Shown: positions 1 to 6,939 of the stretch, piece after piece | Position numbering within the stretch: position 1 is the stretch's first letter | Layout: every line of letters starts with the position of its first letter | NCBI GenBank assembly: GCA_902477915.1 | Contig: CABSJA010000048.1 | Coordinates: 1 to 13,207 of the forward strand | DNA: 13,207 bases | Direction of reading: 5' to 3' | DNA from: an uncultured Veillonella sp. | Lineage (GTDB): Bacteria; Bacillota; Negativicutes; Veillonellales; Veillonellaceae | Position numbers and translations under genes: made by a program | The notes under the pieces: generated by a model | What the model saw: the letters and a program-made list of their open reading frames with translations, nothing else | Database searches by the model: none | Told to the model about the DNA's origin: nothing

Positions 1-29
1 CACCTTTGGCTATTATCGAGTTAGTTTAA
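1..29 (+). CDS. rplQ: 50S ribosomal protein L17, C-terminal end only
   Basis: Only the last codons are present. From position 3 the frame reads PLAIIELV followed by a TAA stop at 27-29, and the two bases before it fit the end of an alanine codon. L17 proteins typically end in a GDAAPMAIIELV-like tail, so the match is specific although short. L17 is a protein of the large ribosomal subunit. In Firmicutes rplQ is usually the last gene of the rpsM-rpsK-rpsD-rpoA-rplQ cluster and is followed by the ECF transporter genes and truA, which is what follows here. The identification combines the visible tail with this conserved gene order. Confidence 0.8.
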
Positions 30-39
30 TCAAACTCAT

Positions 40-75
40 ACGGTGTTGTAACTTATGTTGCAGCACCGTTTTTTT
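40..75 (+). terminator. Rho-independent terminator after rplQ
   Basis: A 13-bp stem pairs 40-52 with 57-69, including two G-U pairs at 46/63 and 49/60. It closes a four-base TTAT loop and runs into a T tract at 69-75. It lies 10 bases after the rplQ stop and probably ends the ribosomal protein transcript. The downstream ECF genes would then need their own promoter or read-through. Confidence 0.85.
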
Positions 76-311
76 ATTGTCAATTTTATGGTACAATCGA
101 TTAGTATAATATCGTAATATGTTAGCAGTTATCGTAAATATTAAATGTTTATTGTTAACCTTTTGCAGAATACCTTAGATACTATTTCATTCTAAGTGTA
201 TGAACAGGATATATTATATTGATGCTAGTAGGCTCAATATAGGAATGATTGATTTGTAAATGGTTCTACGTTTATAGAAACGAAATTGACTAGAAAGATA
301 TGAGGTTATCC

Positions 312-1259
312 ATGAATGAAAAAGACATTATGATTGAGGTCAATCATATGAGTCATATCTATACCGATGAAAATGGCAATGATGTACATGCCTTAAATGA
401 TGTAAATTTATCTATTAAGCGCGGTGAGTTTGTTTGTATCATCGGTACGAATGGTAGTGGTAAAAGCACACTAGCTAAGCATTTCAACGTGTTATTACAA
501 CCTAGTGAAGGTTATATCAATGTATGTGGCTATGATACGCGTGATGAAGCTCATATTTGGGATATACGCCAACATGTAGGCATGGTATTCCAAAATCCTG
601 ATAACCAAATTGTGGCGGCTGTCGTAGAAGAGGATGTTGCCTTTGGCCCTGAAAACTTAGGTATTCCTAGTGCAGAAATTAGAAAACGTGTCGATGCAGC
701 ATTAGAGGCTGTAAATATGACTGAATATAGAGAACATGGTCCTCATTTGTTGTCTGGTGGTCAAAAGCAACGTATTGCCATTGCCGGCGTACTTGCTATG
801 AAACCAGACTGTATCGTCCTTGATGAGCCAACAGCTATGCTCGACCCTAAAGGTCGTCGTGAAGTACTTGAAACAGTTCATAAACTCAATAAAGAAGAAG
901 GTATTACTATCGTATACATTACACACTTTATGGAGGAAGCTGTTACAGCTGACCGTGTGGTGGTAATGAAAAATGGCGTGAAGTTACATGATGGTACCCC
1001 TCGTGAGATCTTTAGCCATGTAGATACCTTAAAAGGCCTTGGCCTCGATGTACCTGTGGCGTCTGAAATTGCTTTCAAATTGAATGAAAAAGGTTATGAA
1101 GTAGGTAAGAGTATCATCAACAATGAAGAATTAGCAGAAGGTTTAAAACATTCTAAATTGGCTGATCAATTACTAAGTGAACATAACGTAGGTGCTCACA
1201 AGATGAGTTCTCCTATCAATGAAAATTCAGATGTAGTAAGAGGGGAGGGCGTACACTAA
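312..1259 (+). CDS. ecfA1: ECF transporter ATPase subunit EcfA1
   Basis: ATP-binding subunit of an energy-coupling factor transporter. It pairs with EcfA2 and the membrane protein EcfT to power uptake of vitamins or metal ions through interchangeable S components. The 315-residue product has Walker A GTNGSGKST (45-53), a Q-loop glutamine at 94, signature LSGGQ (147-151), Walker B IVLDEP (168-173) and H-loop His205. I chose the ATG at 312 over the one at 300 because ATGAGG at 300-305 gives a ribosome-binding site six bases upstream, while the ATG at 300 has poor spacing. The C-terminal 40 or so residues (MSSPINENSD region) look like a non-conserved extension, as family members are often about 280 residues. 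The A+T-rich gap 76-311 contains isolated -10-like hexamers (TACAAT 92-97, TATAAT 105-110) without a convincing -35. Confidence 0.93.
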   Translation: MNEKDIMIEVNHMSHIYTDENGNDVHALNDVNLSIKRGEFVCIIGTNGSGKSTLAKHFNVLLQPSEGYINVCGYDTRDEAHIWDIRQHVGMVFQNPDNQIVAAVVEEDVAFGPENLGIPSAEIRKRVDAALEAVNMTEYREHGPHLLSGGQKQRIAIAGVLAMKPDCIVLDEPTAMLDPKGRREVLETVHKLNKEEGITIVYITHFMEEAVTADRVVVMKNGVKLHDGTPREIFSHVDTLKGLGLDVPVASEIAFKLNEKGYEVGKSIINNEELAEGLKHSKLADQLLSEHNVGAHKMSSPINENSDVVRGEGVH

Positions 1260-2119
1260 TGGCGATTGTATTAGATAATATTACCTATACCTATGGTGTA
1301 GGTACTCCATTTGAAAAAACGGCCCTTCATGGTGTATCTCTTACTGTTGAAAACGGTGAGTTTTTAGGCATCATTGGTCATACAGGGTCTGGTAAATCTA
1401 CCTTTGTACAACATTTGAATGGCTTATTACATCCTACTACAGGAACCGTTACCGTTAATGGTGTAGATATTAGCGCTTCTACAGAGGAAGCTAAGAAGAT
1501 GCGTCATAAGGTAGGCATGGTGTTTCAATACCCAGAACATCAATTATTCGAAGAAACCATTGCCGAAGATATTGCCTTTGGTCCTAAAAACTTAGGCCTT
1601 AGTGCAGATGAAGTGGATGAACGCGTACGAGATGCCATGAAGTTTGTAGGTCTTGACTATGACACTTATGCAGAGCGTTCTCCATTCCACCTATCTGGTG
1701 GTCAAATGCGTCGCGTTGCTATTGCTGGCGTAGTAGCAATGAATCCGGACTTCCTAGTTCTTGATGAACCATCTGCAGGTCTTGACCCATTTGGTCGTGA
1801 AGAAATTTTTGAAGAAATTATTCGTCTTCATAAAGAAAAGGGTATTACAGTAATCCTTGTATCTCACAATATGGAAGATATTTCGCGCATGGCATCTCGC
1901 CTTGTAGTCCTTGATAAAGGTCGCATCGTTCTCGATGGAGAGCCGATGGATATCTTTAATAATCATCGCGATGAATTACAGGCTGTTGGTGTAGATGTAC
2001 CACCAGTATCTGTCACTATGGAATATTTGCGTGAACAAGGACTAGATGTGTCTAATCGTGTATTATCTGTAGATGATGCAGTACAAGCCATTCTAGAAGG
2101 AGGTAGCCATGTTAAATAA
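1259..2119 (+). CDS. ecfA2: ECF transporter ATPase subunit EcfA2
   Basis: Second ATPase of the ECF module, forming an asymmetric heterodimer with EcfA1 under the membrane. The 286-residue product carries Walker A GHTGSGKST (40-48), Q-loop Q90, signature LSGGQ (145-149), Walker B FLVLDEP (165-171) and H-loop His203. Its start shares one base with the ecfA1 stop (TAATG at 1257-1261), and a purine-rich AGGGGAGGG lies just upstream inside ecfA1, so the two are probably translationally coupled. Length and motifs are normal for the family. The order A1-A2-T matches the usual Firmicutes cluster, which is why this copy is called EcfA2. Confidence 0.93.
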   Translation: MAIVLDNITYTYGVGTPFEKTALHGVSLTVENGEFLGIIGHTGSGKSTFVQHLNGLLHPTTGTVTVNGVDISASTEEAKKMRHKVGMVFQYPEHQLFEETIAEDIAFGPKNLGLSADEVDERVRDAMKFVGLDYDTYAERSPFHLSGGQMRRVAIAGVVAMNPDFLVLDEPSAGLDPFGREEIFEEIIRLHKEKGITVILVSHNMEDISRMASRLVVLDKGRIVLDGEPMDIFNNHRDELQAVGVDVPPVSVTMEYLREQGLDVSNRVLSVDDAVQAILEGGSHVK

Positions 2120-2912
2120 CATTACTATAGGGCAATACTTCCCAGGAAACTCCTTCTTGCATCGCATGGATCCTCGTGCAAAGATTATTGCTACTACAAT
2201 ATTTGTGGTAGCCATCTTCCTAGCGAACTCTCCTCTTGCGTATGGCTTGGTAGGGGCATTTACAATCTTTGCTATGCTTTTATCACGATTGCCATTACGC
2301 TTGATGTGGTCTGCTATTAAACCACTTTGGATTATCATCGTATTTACCATGGGTATTCATATCTTTACAACACCAGGTAATACAATCTTCCAATGGTGGA
2401 TCATTAATATTACAGATCAAGGCTTGGCTATGGGTCTACAAATGGCGGCTCGATTAATCTTTTTAATCTTGTTCTCGTCCTTATTGACCTATACGACATC
2501 ACCAATTCGTTTGACCGATGGTATTGAACATTTGCTCAATCCATTCCGTTGTATTGGCGTGCCGGCTCATGAATTAGCAATGATGATGACTATTGCGTTG
2601 CGCTTTATTCCTACACTACTAGATGAGACAGATCGTATTATGAAAGCTCAATCTGCTCGTGGTGCAGACTTTGTAACAGGCTCCATCATTCAACGTGCTA
2701 AAAACATGGTGCCCCTCTTAGTGCCATTATTTATTAGTGCTTTTAGACGTGCTGATGAACTCGCTATTGCCATGGAGGCTCGCTGTTATAGAGGCGGCGT
2801 TAATCGTACGCGCATGAAAGAACTACAAGTTACCTATGTAGATTATATCGGCGTAGGTGCTGTCATTCTAGTTACCATTGCACTTATTGTTTTATGGTGG
2901 CTTGATCTATGA
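2109..2912 (+). CDS. ecfT: ECF transporter transmembrane subunit EcfT
   Basis: Membrane scaffold of the ECF transporter. It couples ATP hydrolysis by EcfA1/EcfA2 to movement of the substrate-binding S component. The 267 residues show hydrophobic segments near 27-60, 70-87, 112-128, 155-170 and 245-265. Two coupling-helix motifs are visible: QSARGADF (181-188) and AMEARCYRGG (221-230). The second has ARC in place of ARG, which I regard as a common variant. The start overlaps ecfA2 by 11 bases and follows an excellent Shine-Dalgarno, AGAAGGAGG at 2095-2103. No S-component gene is in the window, so this is a shared (group II type) module whose substrates cannot be read here. Confidence 0.93.
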   Translation: MLNNITIGQYFPGNSFLHRMDPRAKIIATTIFVVAIFLANSPLAYGLVGAFTIFAMLLSRLPLRLMWSAIKPLWIIIVFTMGIHIFTTPGNTIFQWWIINITDQGLAMGLQMAARLIFLILFSSLLTYTTSPIRLTDGIEHLLNPFRCIGVPAHELAMMMTIALRFIPTLLDETDRIMKAQSARGADFVTGSIIQRAKNMVPLLVPLFISAFRRADELAIAMEARCYRGGVNRTRMKELQVTYVDYIGVGAVILVTIALIVLWWLDL

Positions 2913-3694
2913 GAAATATACGGATTATAGTCTCTTATGATGGCACTGACTTAGCAGGCTATCAAAAGCAACCTGACGATAAGGGCTTAACGGTGCAAGG
3001 CTGTTTAGAATATGGATTGTCAAAAATTTGTAATGAACCAATTCAAATCTACGGTGCTTCTAGAACCGATGCAGGGGTACATGCGAAGTTTCAAGTTTGT
3101 ACATTCCAAACATCAGGAGCTATACCGGCAGAAAATATTCCTCGCGCTATGATTGCTCATATTCCAAAGGATATAGTTGTTCTTGAGGCGATGGAAATAC
3201 CCCTCGATTGGAAGCCGCGATGGAATATATATGGTAAAGAGTATGTATATACTATCCATAATCAACTCATCGCGAATCCACTGACAAAACGATACCACTG
3301 GCACGTTAAGAAACCTCTTAATATTGAGCTCATGCAAGCTGCCGGTAATGAACTGTTGGGCACACATGACTTTACAACCTTGAAGGGAACGAATTCAACG
3401 CCTGCTGATCCTGTAAAGACTATCATGGGCATCCATGTAGAGTCCGAAGGCCCTCATGTTACTATTTCAGTAGTGGGCAATGGGTTCCTATACCACATGG
3501 TTCGCAACATTGCTGGATTACTTGTCGATGTAGGACTGGGAAGACGCAGGGTAGAGGATATTAAGGGCTATTTAGCGGCTAAAGATCGCCGTGTTATAGG
3601 TAAAACAGCACCGGCTCAAGGTTTGTGTCTAGAGGAAATCTTCTTTACCGAAGAACGGCAACAAGAGGTATTACAGAATAAATATTCTATATAA
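2909..3694 (+). CDS. truA: tRNA pseudouridine(38-40) synthase TruA
   Basis: Converts uridines 38-40 of the tRNA anticodon arm to pseudouridine in the cytoplasm. The 261-residue product has the family motif GASRTDAGVHA with the catalytic aspartate at 54. It also has an N-terminal YDGTDLAGYQ segment (10-19), a central KEYVYTI segment and a C-terminal NGFLYHMVRNIAG block, all typical of full-length TruA. Its ATG overlaps the ecfT stop (ATGA at 2909-2912), so it is translationally coupled to the transporter genes. TruA has no known role in transport; the linkage is a conserved Firmicutes gene order. The transcript ends at the terminator at 3750-3782. Confidence 0.95.
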   Translation: MRNIRIIVSYDGTDLAGYQKQPDDKGLTVQGCLEYGLSKICNEPIQIYGASRTDAGVHAKFQVCTFQTSGAIPAENIPRAMIAHIPKDIVVLEAMEIPLDWKPRWNIYGKEYVYTIHNQLIANPLTKRYHWHVKKPLNIELMQAAGNELLGTHDFTTLKGTNSTPADPVKTIMGIHVESEGPHVTISVVGNGFLYHMVRNIAGLLVDVGLGRRRVEDIKGYLAAKDRRVIGKTAPAQGLCLEEIFFTEERQQEVLQNKYSI

Positions 3695-3749
3695 TTTTGT
3701 ATAGACTACATTCTCCTATAATTTATTTAAAACGATAACTATTAATACT

Positions 3750-3782
3750 AAAAGGATACTACTTAGCATGTAGTATCCTTTT
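3750..3782 (+). terminator. Rho-independent terminator after truA
   Basis: A perfect 13-bp stem pairs 3750-3762 with 3770-3782 around a seven-base loop, TTAGCAT. The arms begin with AAAA and end with TTTT, and more pyrimidines follow (CTCTT), so it could work in both directions. It closes the ecf-truA operon. Confidence 0.85.
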
Positions 3783-3842
3783 CTCTTATAATTTTTAGTT
3801 ATAATGCCTTAATTTATACCTATTATTATGTGAAATGATACA

Positions 3843-3871
3843 TTGTAAACCCAAAATATACATGATACAAT
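3843..3871 (+). promoter_or_regulatory. Probable sigma-A promoter for korAB
   Basis: TTGTAA at 3843-3848 and TACAAT at 3866-3871 are 17 bases apart, matching the -35/-10 consensus at four and five of six positions. The hexamers also form a perfect 7-bp inverted repeat, CATTGTA (3841-3847) with TACAATG (3866-3872). This may follow from the consensus sequences or may be a repressor site. Transcription would begin near 3878, leaving a leader of roughly 85 bases before korA. Confidence 0.5.
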
Positions 3872-3948
3872 GACGATATAGACAGGTTCGTACTATAAAA
3901 CATTAACATAGTAAGGTAGACTCTTGTCAGCAGTGTAATTTTTATCCT

Positions 3949-3955
3949 AAGGAGG
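3949..3955 (+). promoter_or_regulatory. Ribosome-binding site that decides the korA start
   Basis: AAGGAGG is a perfect Shine-Dalgarno core. It directly abuts an in-frame GTG at 3956, which is therefore too close to serve as the start. The in-frame TTG at 3965 lies nine bases downstream, a workable spacing. The start is therefore placed at the TTG. Confidence 0.65.
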
Positions 3956-3964
3956 GTGAATCTC

Positions 3965-5716
3965 TTGCAAAAACGTAAAGATTTTATCTGGAAAATGGGC
4001 GGCCAACAAGGTGAAGGTATCGAGAGTTGTGGCGAAATCATGGCGACAATCCTCGCTAAAGAAGGTTATTCCTTGTATAGCCAACGTTTATTTGCATCTC
4101 GTATCAAAGGTGGTCATACTACATTCGCATTGCGCGTTGCATTAGAACAAGTTATGTCCATTGGTGAAGGCGTAGACTTCTTGCTTTCTCTTGATCAAGA
4201 AACAGTTGATATGCATGGTTCCGAAGTTCGCGATGGCGGTTACATCATTTGTGACAGTAAAGTAAATCCTGACTTCTCTAAATTTGAAGGTTCAAAGGTT
4301 AATTGCTTGTCCTTGCCAATTTCTGAAACGGCAATGAAACAAGGTTCCATGTTGATGCGTAACATCGTTGCACTTGGTATGTCTGTTGCACTTCTTGGTT
4401 TTGATACTAAGATGTTCAAAGATGCGATTGCTGCTAAATTTGCGAAAAAATCCCAAGAAATCGTGGATAAAAACTTGGCTGCTTTTGACGATGGTCATAG
4501 CCTTGTAATGGAAAAATTAGGCGATGTTGAAATCGATACATTGCCAGCTCCTGGTAAGAAAGATCAAATGTTCTTATTAGGTAATGAAGCATGTGCTCTT
4601 GGTGCTATTGCAGCAGGTTCCCGTTTCATGGCATCTTATCCTATTACTCCAGCATCTGAAGTAATGGAATATATGATTAAAAACATGGATAAATTGGGTG
4701 CTACAATCGTTCAAACAGAGGACGAAATCGCAGCATGTATGACAGCTATGGGCGGCGTATACGCAGGTGTTCGTGGCTTCACATGTACTTCTGGCCCTGG
4801 TCTTTCCTTGATGGCTGAATCCTTATCCATGGCTTCCATGGCTGAATTGCCAATGGTTGTTATCGATGTTCAACGCTCTGGCCCATCCACTGGCATGGCT
4901 ACAAAAGTTGAACAATCCGATATTGATGCGGCTTGCTACAATGCACATGGCGACTATTCTGGTATCGTAATTTCTCCAACATCTATCGAAGAATGCTTCT
5001 ATGAAATTCAAAAAGCTTTCAACTTGGCAGAAATGTACCAATGCCCAGTTATCTTCATGCCTGACTTACAACAAGGTTTGAATAAACAATCCGTTCCTTC
5101 CTTCGACTTGAACCGTGTACCTATTAACCGCGGTAAAATGATGAAAGAAGCTGATCTTCCTGAATTGGAACAACCTAAATACTTCAAACGCTTTGAATTG
5201 ACTGAAGATGGCATTTCTCCTCGTACAATTCCTGGCATGAAAAATGGTCTATTCCTTTCTACAGGTCTTGAACATAATGAAGAAGGTAAACCAGCAGAAG
5301 CGCCTACAATGCACGTAGCGCAAACTGATAAACGTTTCCGCAAATTGGAAACTGTAGCTGATAACTATGAACCATTCTTGAATAATGCTAAATACGACGA
5401 AGCAGATGTACTTGTTGTAGGTATGGCTTCCAGCCGTGGTGCTATCGAAGAAGCAGTTGCTGAATTCGATCAAGAAGGCGTTAAAGTTAACCACTTACAA
5501 TTGCGCTTGATTAAACCATTCCCAGCAAAACAATTACAACCATTTATGGATGCTGCGAAAAAAGTGGTTATCGTTGAACACAATGCAACAGGCCAATTGA
5601 CTAACTTATTTAAAATCAACATGCATAAGAAATCTAAAATTTCCAGCTGCTTGAAATACGATGGTAATCCATTCACAAAAAGTTATGTGAAAAATGCGAT
5701 TAAGGAGGTCCTATAA
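3965..5716 (+). CDS. korA: 2-oxoacid:ferredoxin oxidoreductase, fused gamma-alpha subunit
   Basis: Large subunit of a two-subunit oxidoreductase that interconverts a 2-oxoacid plus CoA with an acyl-CoA and CO2, using ferredoxin; 2-oxoglutarate is the likely substrate. From the TTG start it has 583 residues. A gamma domain fills about residues 1-185 (MGGQQGEG, SRIKGGHTTFALRV). The alpha (pyrimidine-binding) domain follows, with SYPITPASEV (about 224-233), TSGPG (275-279) and VQRSGPSTGMATK (about 302-314). The C-terminal domain has LRLIKPFPAKQL and VVIVEHNATGQL. This gamma-alpha fusion is the usual architecture of KorA partners of a small KorB. The stop is one base before the korB start. Substrate choice among 2-oxoglutarate, pyruvate and branched-chain 2-oxoacids cannot be settled from sequence alone. 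Confidence 0.9.
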   Translation: MQKRKDFIWKMGGQQGEGIESCGEIMATILAKEGYSLYSQRLFASRIKGGHTTFALRVALEQVMSIGEGVDFLLSLDQETVDMHGSEVRDGGYIICDSKVNPDFSKFEGSKVNCLSLPISETAMKQGSMLMRNIVALGMSVALLGFDTKMFKDAIAAKFAKKSQEIVDKNLAAFDDGHSLVMEKLGDVEIDTLPAPGKKDQMFLLGNEACALGAIAAGSRFMASYPITPASEVMEYMIKNMDKLGATIVQTEDEIAACMTAMGGVYAGVRGFTCTSGPGLSLMAESLSMASMAELPMVVIDVQRSGPSTGMATKVEQSDIDAACYNAHGDYSGIVISPTSIEECFYEIQKAFNLAEMYQCPVIFMPDLQQGLNKQSVPSFDLNRVPINRGKMMKEADLPELEQPKYFKRFELTEDGISPRTIPGMKNGLFLSTGLEHNEEGKPAEAPTMHVAQTDKRFRKLETVADNYEPFLNNAKYDEADVLVVGMASSRGAIEEAVAEFDQEGVKVNHLQLRLIKPFPAKQLQPFMDAAKKVVIVEHNATGQLTNLFKINMHKKSKISSCLKYDGNPFTKSYVKNAIKEVL

Positions 5717-5717
5717 T

Positions 5718-6590
5718 ATGACAACAGCTAAAGATTACAGAAACGATATTCGTCCAAACTGGTGTCCTGGCTGTGGCCATTATGGGGTTCAAGCAGCAAT
5801 TACTGATGCTGTAGCAGCAAGAAATATTCCACCAGAAAAATTAGCAGTAATTTCCGGTATCGGTTGCTCTAGCCGTATCGGTGGTTATTTCTACGCATAT
5901 GGTGCACATACAACTCATGGTCGTGCGCTTCCTTACGCACAAGGCGTTAAACTTGCTAACCAAGACTTAGAAGTTATCGCTTGCTCCGGTGATGGTGATG
6001 CATTCGCTATTGGTATGGGTCACACTATCCATGCTTTCAAACGTAATGTAAACATGACATACATCGTTATGGATAACCATGTATATGGTTTGACTAAAGG
6101 TCAAGCATCCCCTCGTTCCGACATCGGTTTTGTTACAAAAACAACTCCTCGTGGGGCATTCGAATCTCCATTGTCCGTTTGTGAAACTGCAATTGCTGCA
6201 GGTGCTACATTCGTAGCCCAAGGTTACATGATTAACCGTGCAGAACTTGTTGATTTGATTCAACAAGCAATGGATCATGAAGGTTTCTCCTTCATTAACG
6301 TATTCAGCCCATGTGTTACTTACAATAAACACAACAGCTATGACTGGTTCAAAGAACACCTAGTTGCATTGCCAGAAGGTTATGATCCAACAGATCGTGC
6401 AACAGCACTTAAAACTTTGGGTGAAACAGATGGTTTGGTTACAGGTCTTATTTATCAAGATACTACTAAACCTTCCTTCGAAAAAGCTATGGCTGCAGCA
6501 AATGGTGGTCCACATCCTCGTCCATTAACTGAAGATGTTGTAAAACCAGATCAAGCGCTATTCGATAGCCTTTGCAATCAATTTAAATAA
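5718..6590 (+). CDS. korB: 2-oxoacid:ferredoxin oxidoreductase beta subunit
   Basis: Thiamine-diphosphate and [4Fe-4S] subunit partnering KorA. I start it at the ATG at 5718, nine bases after a TAAGGAGG ribosome-binding site (5701-5708), giving 290 residues. Cysteines expected to hold the cluster are C16 and C19 (CPGCGH), C50 (GIGCSSRIGG) and probably C199 (SPCVTYN). The ThDP/Mg motif runs from GDGD (91-94) to DNHVYGLTKGQ (119-129). Length and motifs fit KorB. There is no separate delta (2x[4Fe-4S] ferredoxin-like) gene next to it, so the enzyme is probably the two-gene KorAB type with one cluster per beta subunit. In an anaerobe with a partial citric acid cycle it may make 2-oxoglutarate reductively from succinyl-CoA; that is inference. 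Confidence 0.92.
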   Translation: MTTAKDYRNDIRPNWCPGCGHYGVQAAITDAVAARNIPPEKLAVISGIGCSSRIGGYFYAYGAHTTHGRALPYAQGVKLANQDLEVIACSGDGDAFAIGMGHTIHAFKRNVNMTYIVMDNHVYGLTKGQASPRSDIGFVTKTTPRGAFESPLSVCETAIAAGATFVAQGYMINRAELVDLIQQAMDHEGFSFINVFSPCVTYNKHNSYDWFKEHLVALPEGYDPTDRATALKTLGETDGLVTGLIYQDTTKPSFEKAMAAANGGPHPRPLTEDVVKPDQALFDSLCNQFK

Positions 6591-6622
6591 TCTTATCTAA
6601 ATTGAATCATGTATGATCTGAA

Positions 6623-6659
6623 CCCCTCTTTACTGGGTGCCCAGTAAAGAGGGGCTTTT
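6623..6659 (+). terminator. Strong Rho-independent terminator after korB
   Basis: A perfect 14-bp stem pairs 6623-6636 with 6641-6654 around a GTGC loop. It starts with a run of four C-G pairs and is followed by CTTTTA. It lies 32 bases after the korB stop and isolates the korAB unit from the next genes. Confidence 0.92.
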
Positions 6660-6670
6660 ATATTATGACA

Positions 6671-6782
6671 TTATGAATAGTATAATTACTTTATATTGTT
6701 ATGAATACTATAATTACTTTATATTGTTATGAATACTATGGTTATTTTGTAGTGTTATGGATAGTATTATTACTTTACGGAG
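6671..6782 (+). repeat. Four imperfect 28-bp tandem repeats
   Basis: Copies lie at 6671-6698, 6699-6726, 6727-6754 and 6755-6782. Each begins TTATGAATA or TTATGGATA. Copies 1 and 2 differ at one base (G or C at unit position 10). Copy 3 differs from copy 2 at five positions, and copy 4 matches copy 1 well over its first 23 bases and then diverges. The units are direct and have no spacers, so this is a tandem array and not a CRISPR array. Copies 1 and 2 contain TATAAT. The function is unknown: slippage-derived filler, a protein-binding array or a curved upstream element are all possible. Confidence 0.88.
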
Positions 6783-6895
6783 TTTTTCTTACTTGATATA
6801 CTAATTTATAATTTAGGATATTTATAATTAAGTAAAAACTTGAAAGCTTATAAGTATAAGAGGCTGTTATTTCAGAATATGAGGCATAATGGAAA

Positions 6896-6921
6896 CGTAT
6901 AGAAGTATCATTTACTATACG
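6896..6921 (+). promoter_or_regulatory. Inverted repeat upstream of the 616-residue gene
   Basis: CGTATAG (6896-6902) and CTATACG (6915-6921) are perfect inverted copies separated by 12 bases. The element ends eight bases before the Shine-Dalgarno and follows a -10-like CATAAT at 6885-6890. It could be an operator or a small leader hairpin. The symmetry is seen; any function is inferred. Confidence 0.45.
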
Positions 6922-6939
6922 ATTCATTAAGGAGAGGGA

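Larger units (their letters stand above)
6591..6939 (+). other. 349-base noncoding interval between korB and the 616-residue gene
   Basis: It holds, in order, the korAB terminator (6623-6659), four 28-bp tandem repeats (6671-6782), a strongly A+T-rich stretch with two TATAAT hexamers (6807-6812, 6823-6828) lacking convincing -35 partners, a CATAAT hexamer at 6885-6890, and an inverted repeat at 6896-6921 just before the ribosome-binding site AAGGAG at 6929-6934. I see no credible coding sequence on either strand. The promoter of the downstream gene should lie here but cannot be fixed by eye. Confidence 0.6.

Noticed and set aside
77..110. TTGTCA with TACAAT or TATAAT as the ecf operon promoter
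   Set aside because: The spacings are 9 and 22 bases, both outside the range for a working sigma-A promoter.
300..311. ATG at 300 as the ecfA1 start
   Set aside because: The purine-rich stretch before it (AGAAAG) ends only two bases away, while the ATG at 312 has ATGAGG at a good distance and matches the usual family N-terminus better.
5008..5343. A 111-residue minus-strand frame inside korA
   Set aside because: It is antisense to the well-supported alpha domain and shows no recognisable domain.
5694..5717. An upstream korB start at 5694
   Set aside because: TAAGGAGG at 5701-5708 lies inside that extension and directs initiation to the ATG at 5718, after which the KorB N-terminus is typical.
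5967..6359. A 130-residue reading frame on the minus strand inside korB
   Set aside because: It lies entirely within a gene with clear cofactor motifs, is rich in Cys, Thr and Val as antisense shadows are, and has no ribosome-binding site or family resemblance.
6671..6782. The 28-bp repeats as a CRISPR array
   Set aside because: The repeat length is CRISPR-like, but the units follow each other with no spacers and no cas genes are present.
6782..6840. A long hairpin from GTTTTTCTTACTT to AAGTAAAAAC
   Set aside because: The pairing needs a three-base bulge and a loop of more than 30 A+T bases; it is likely chance in such composition.
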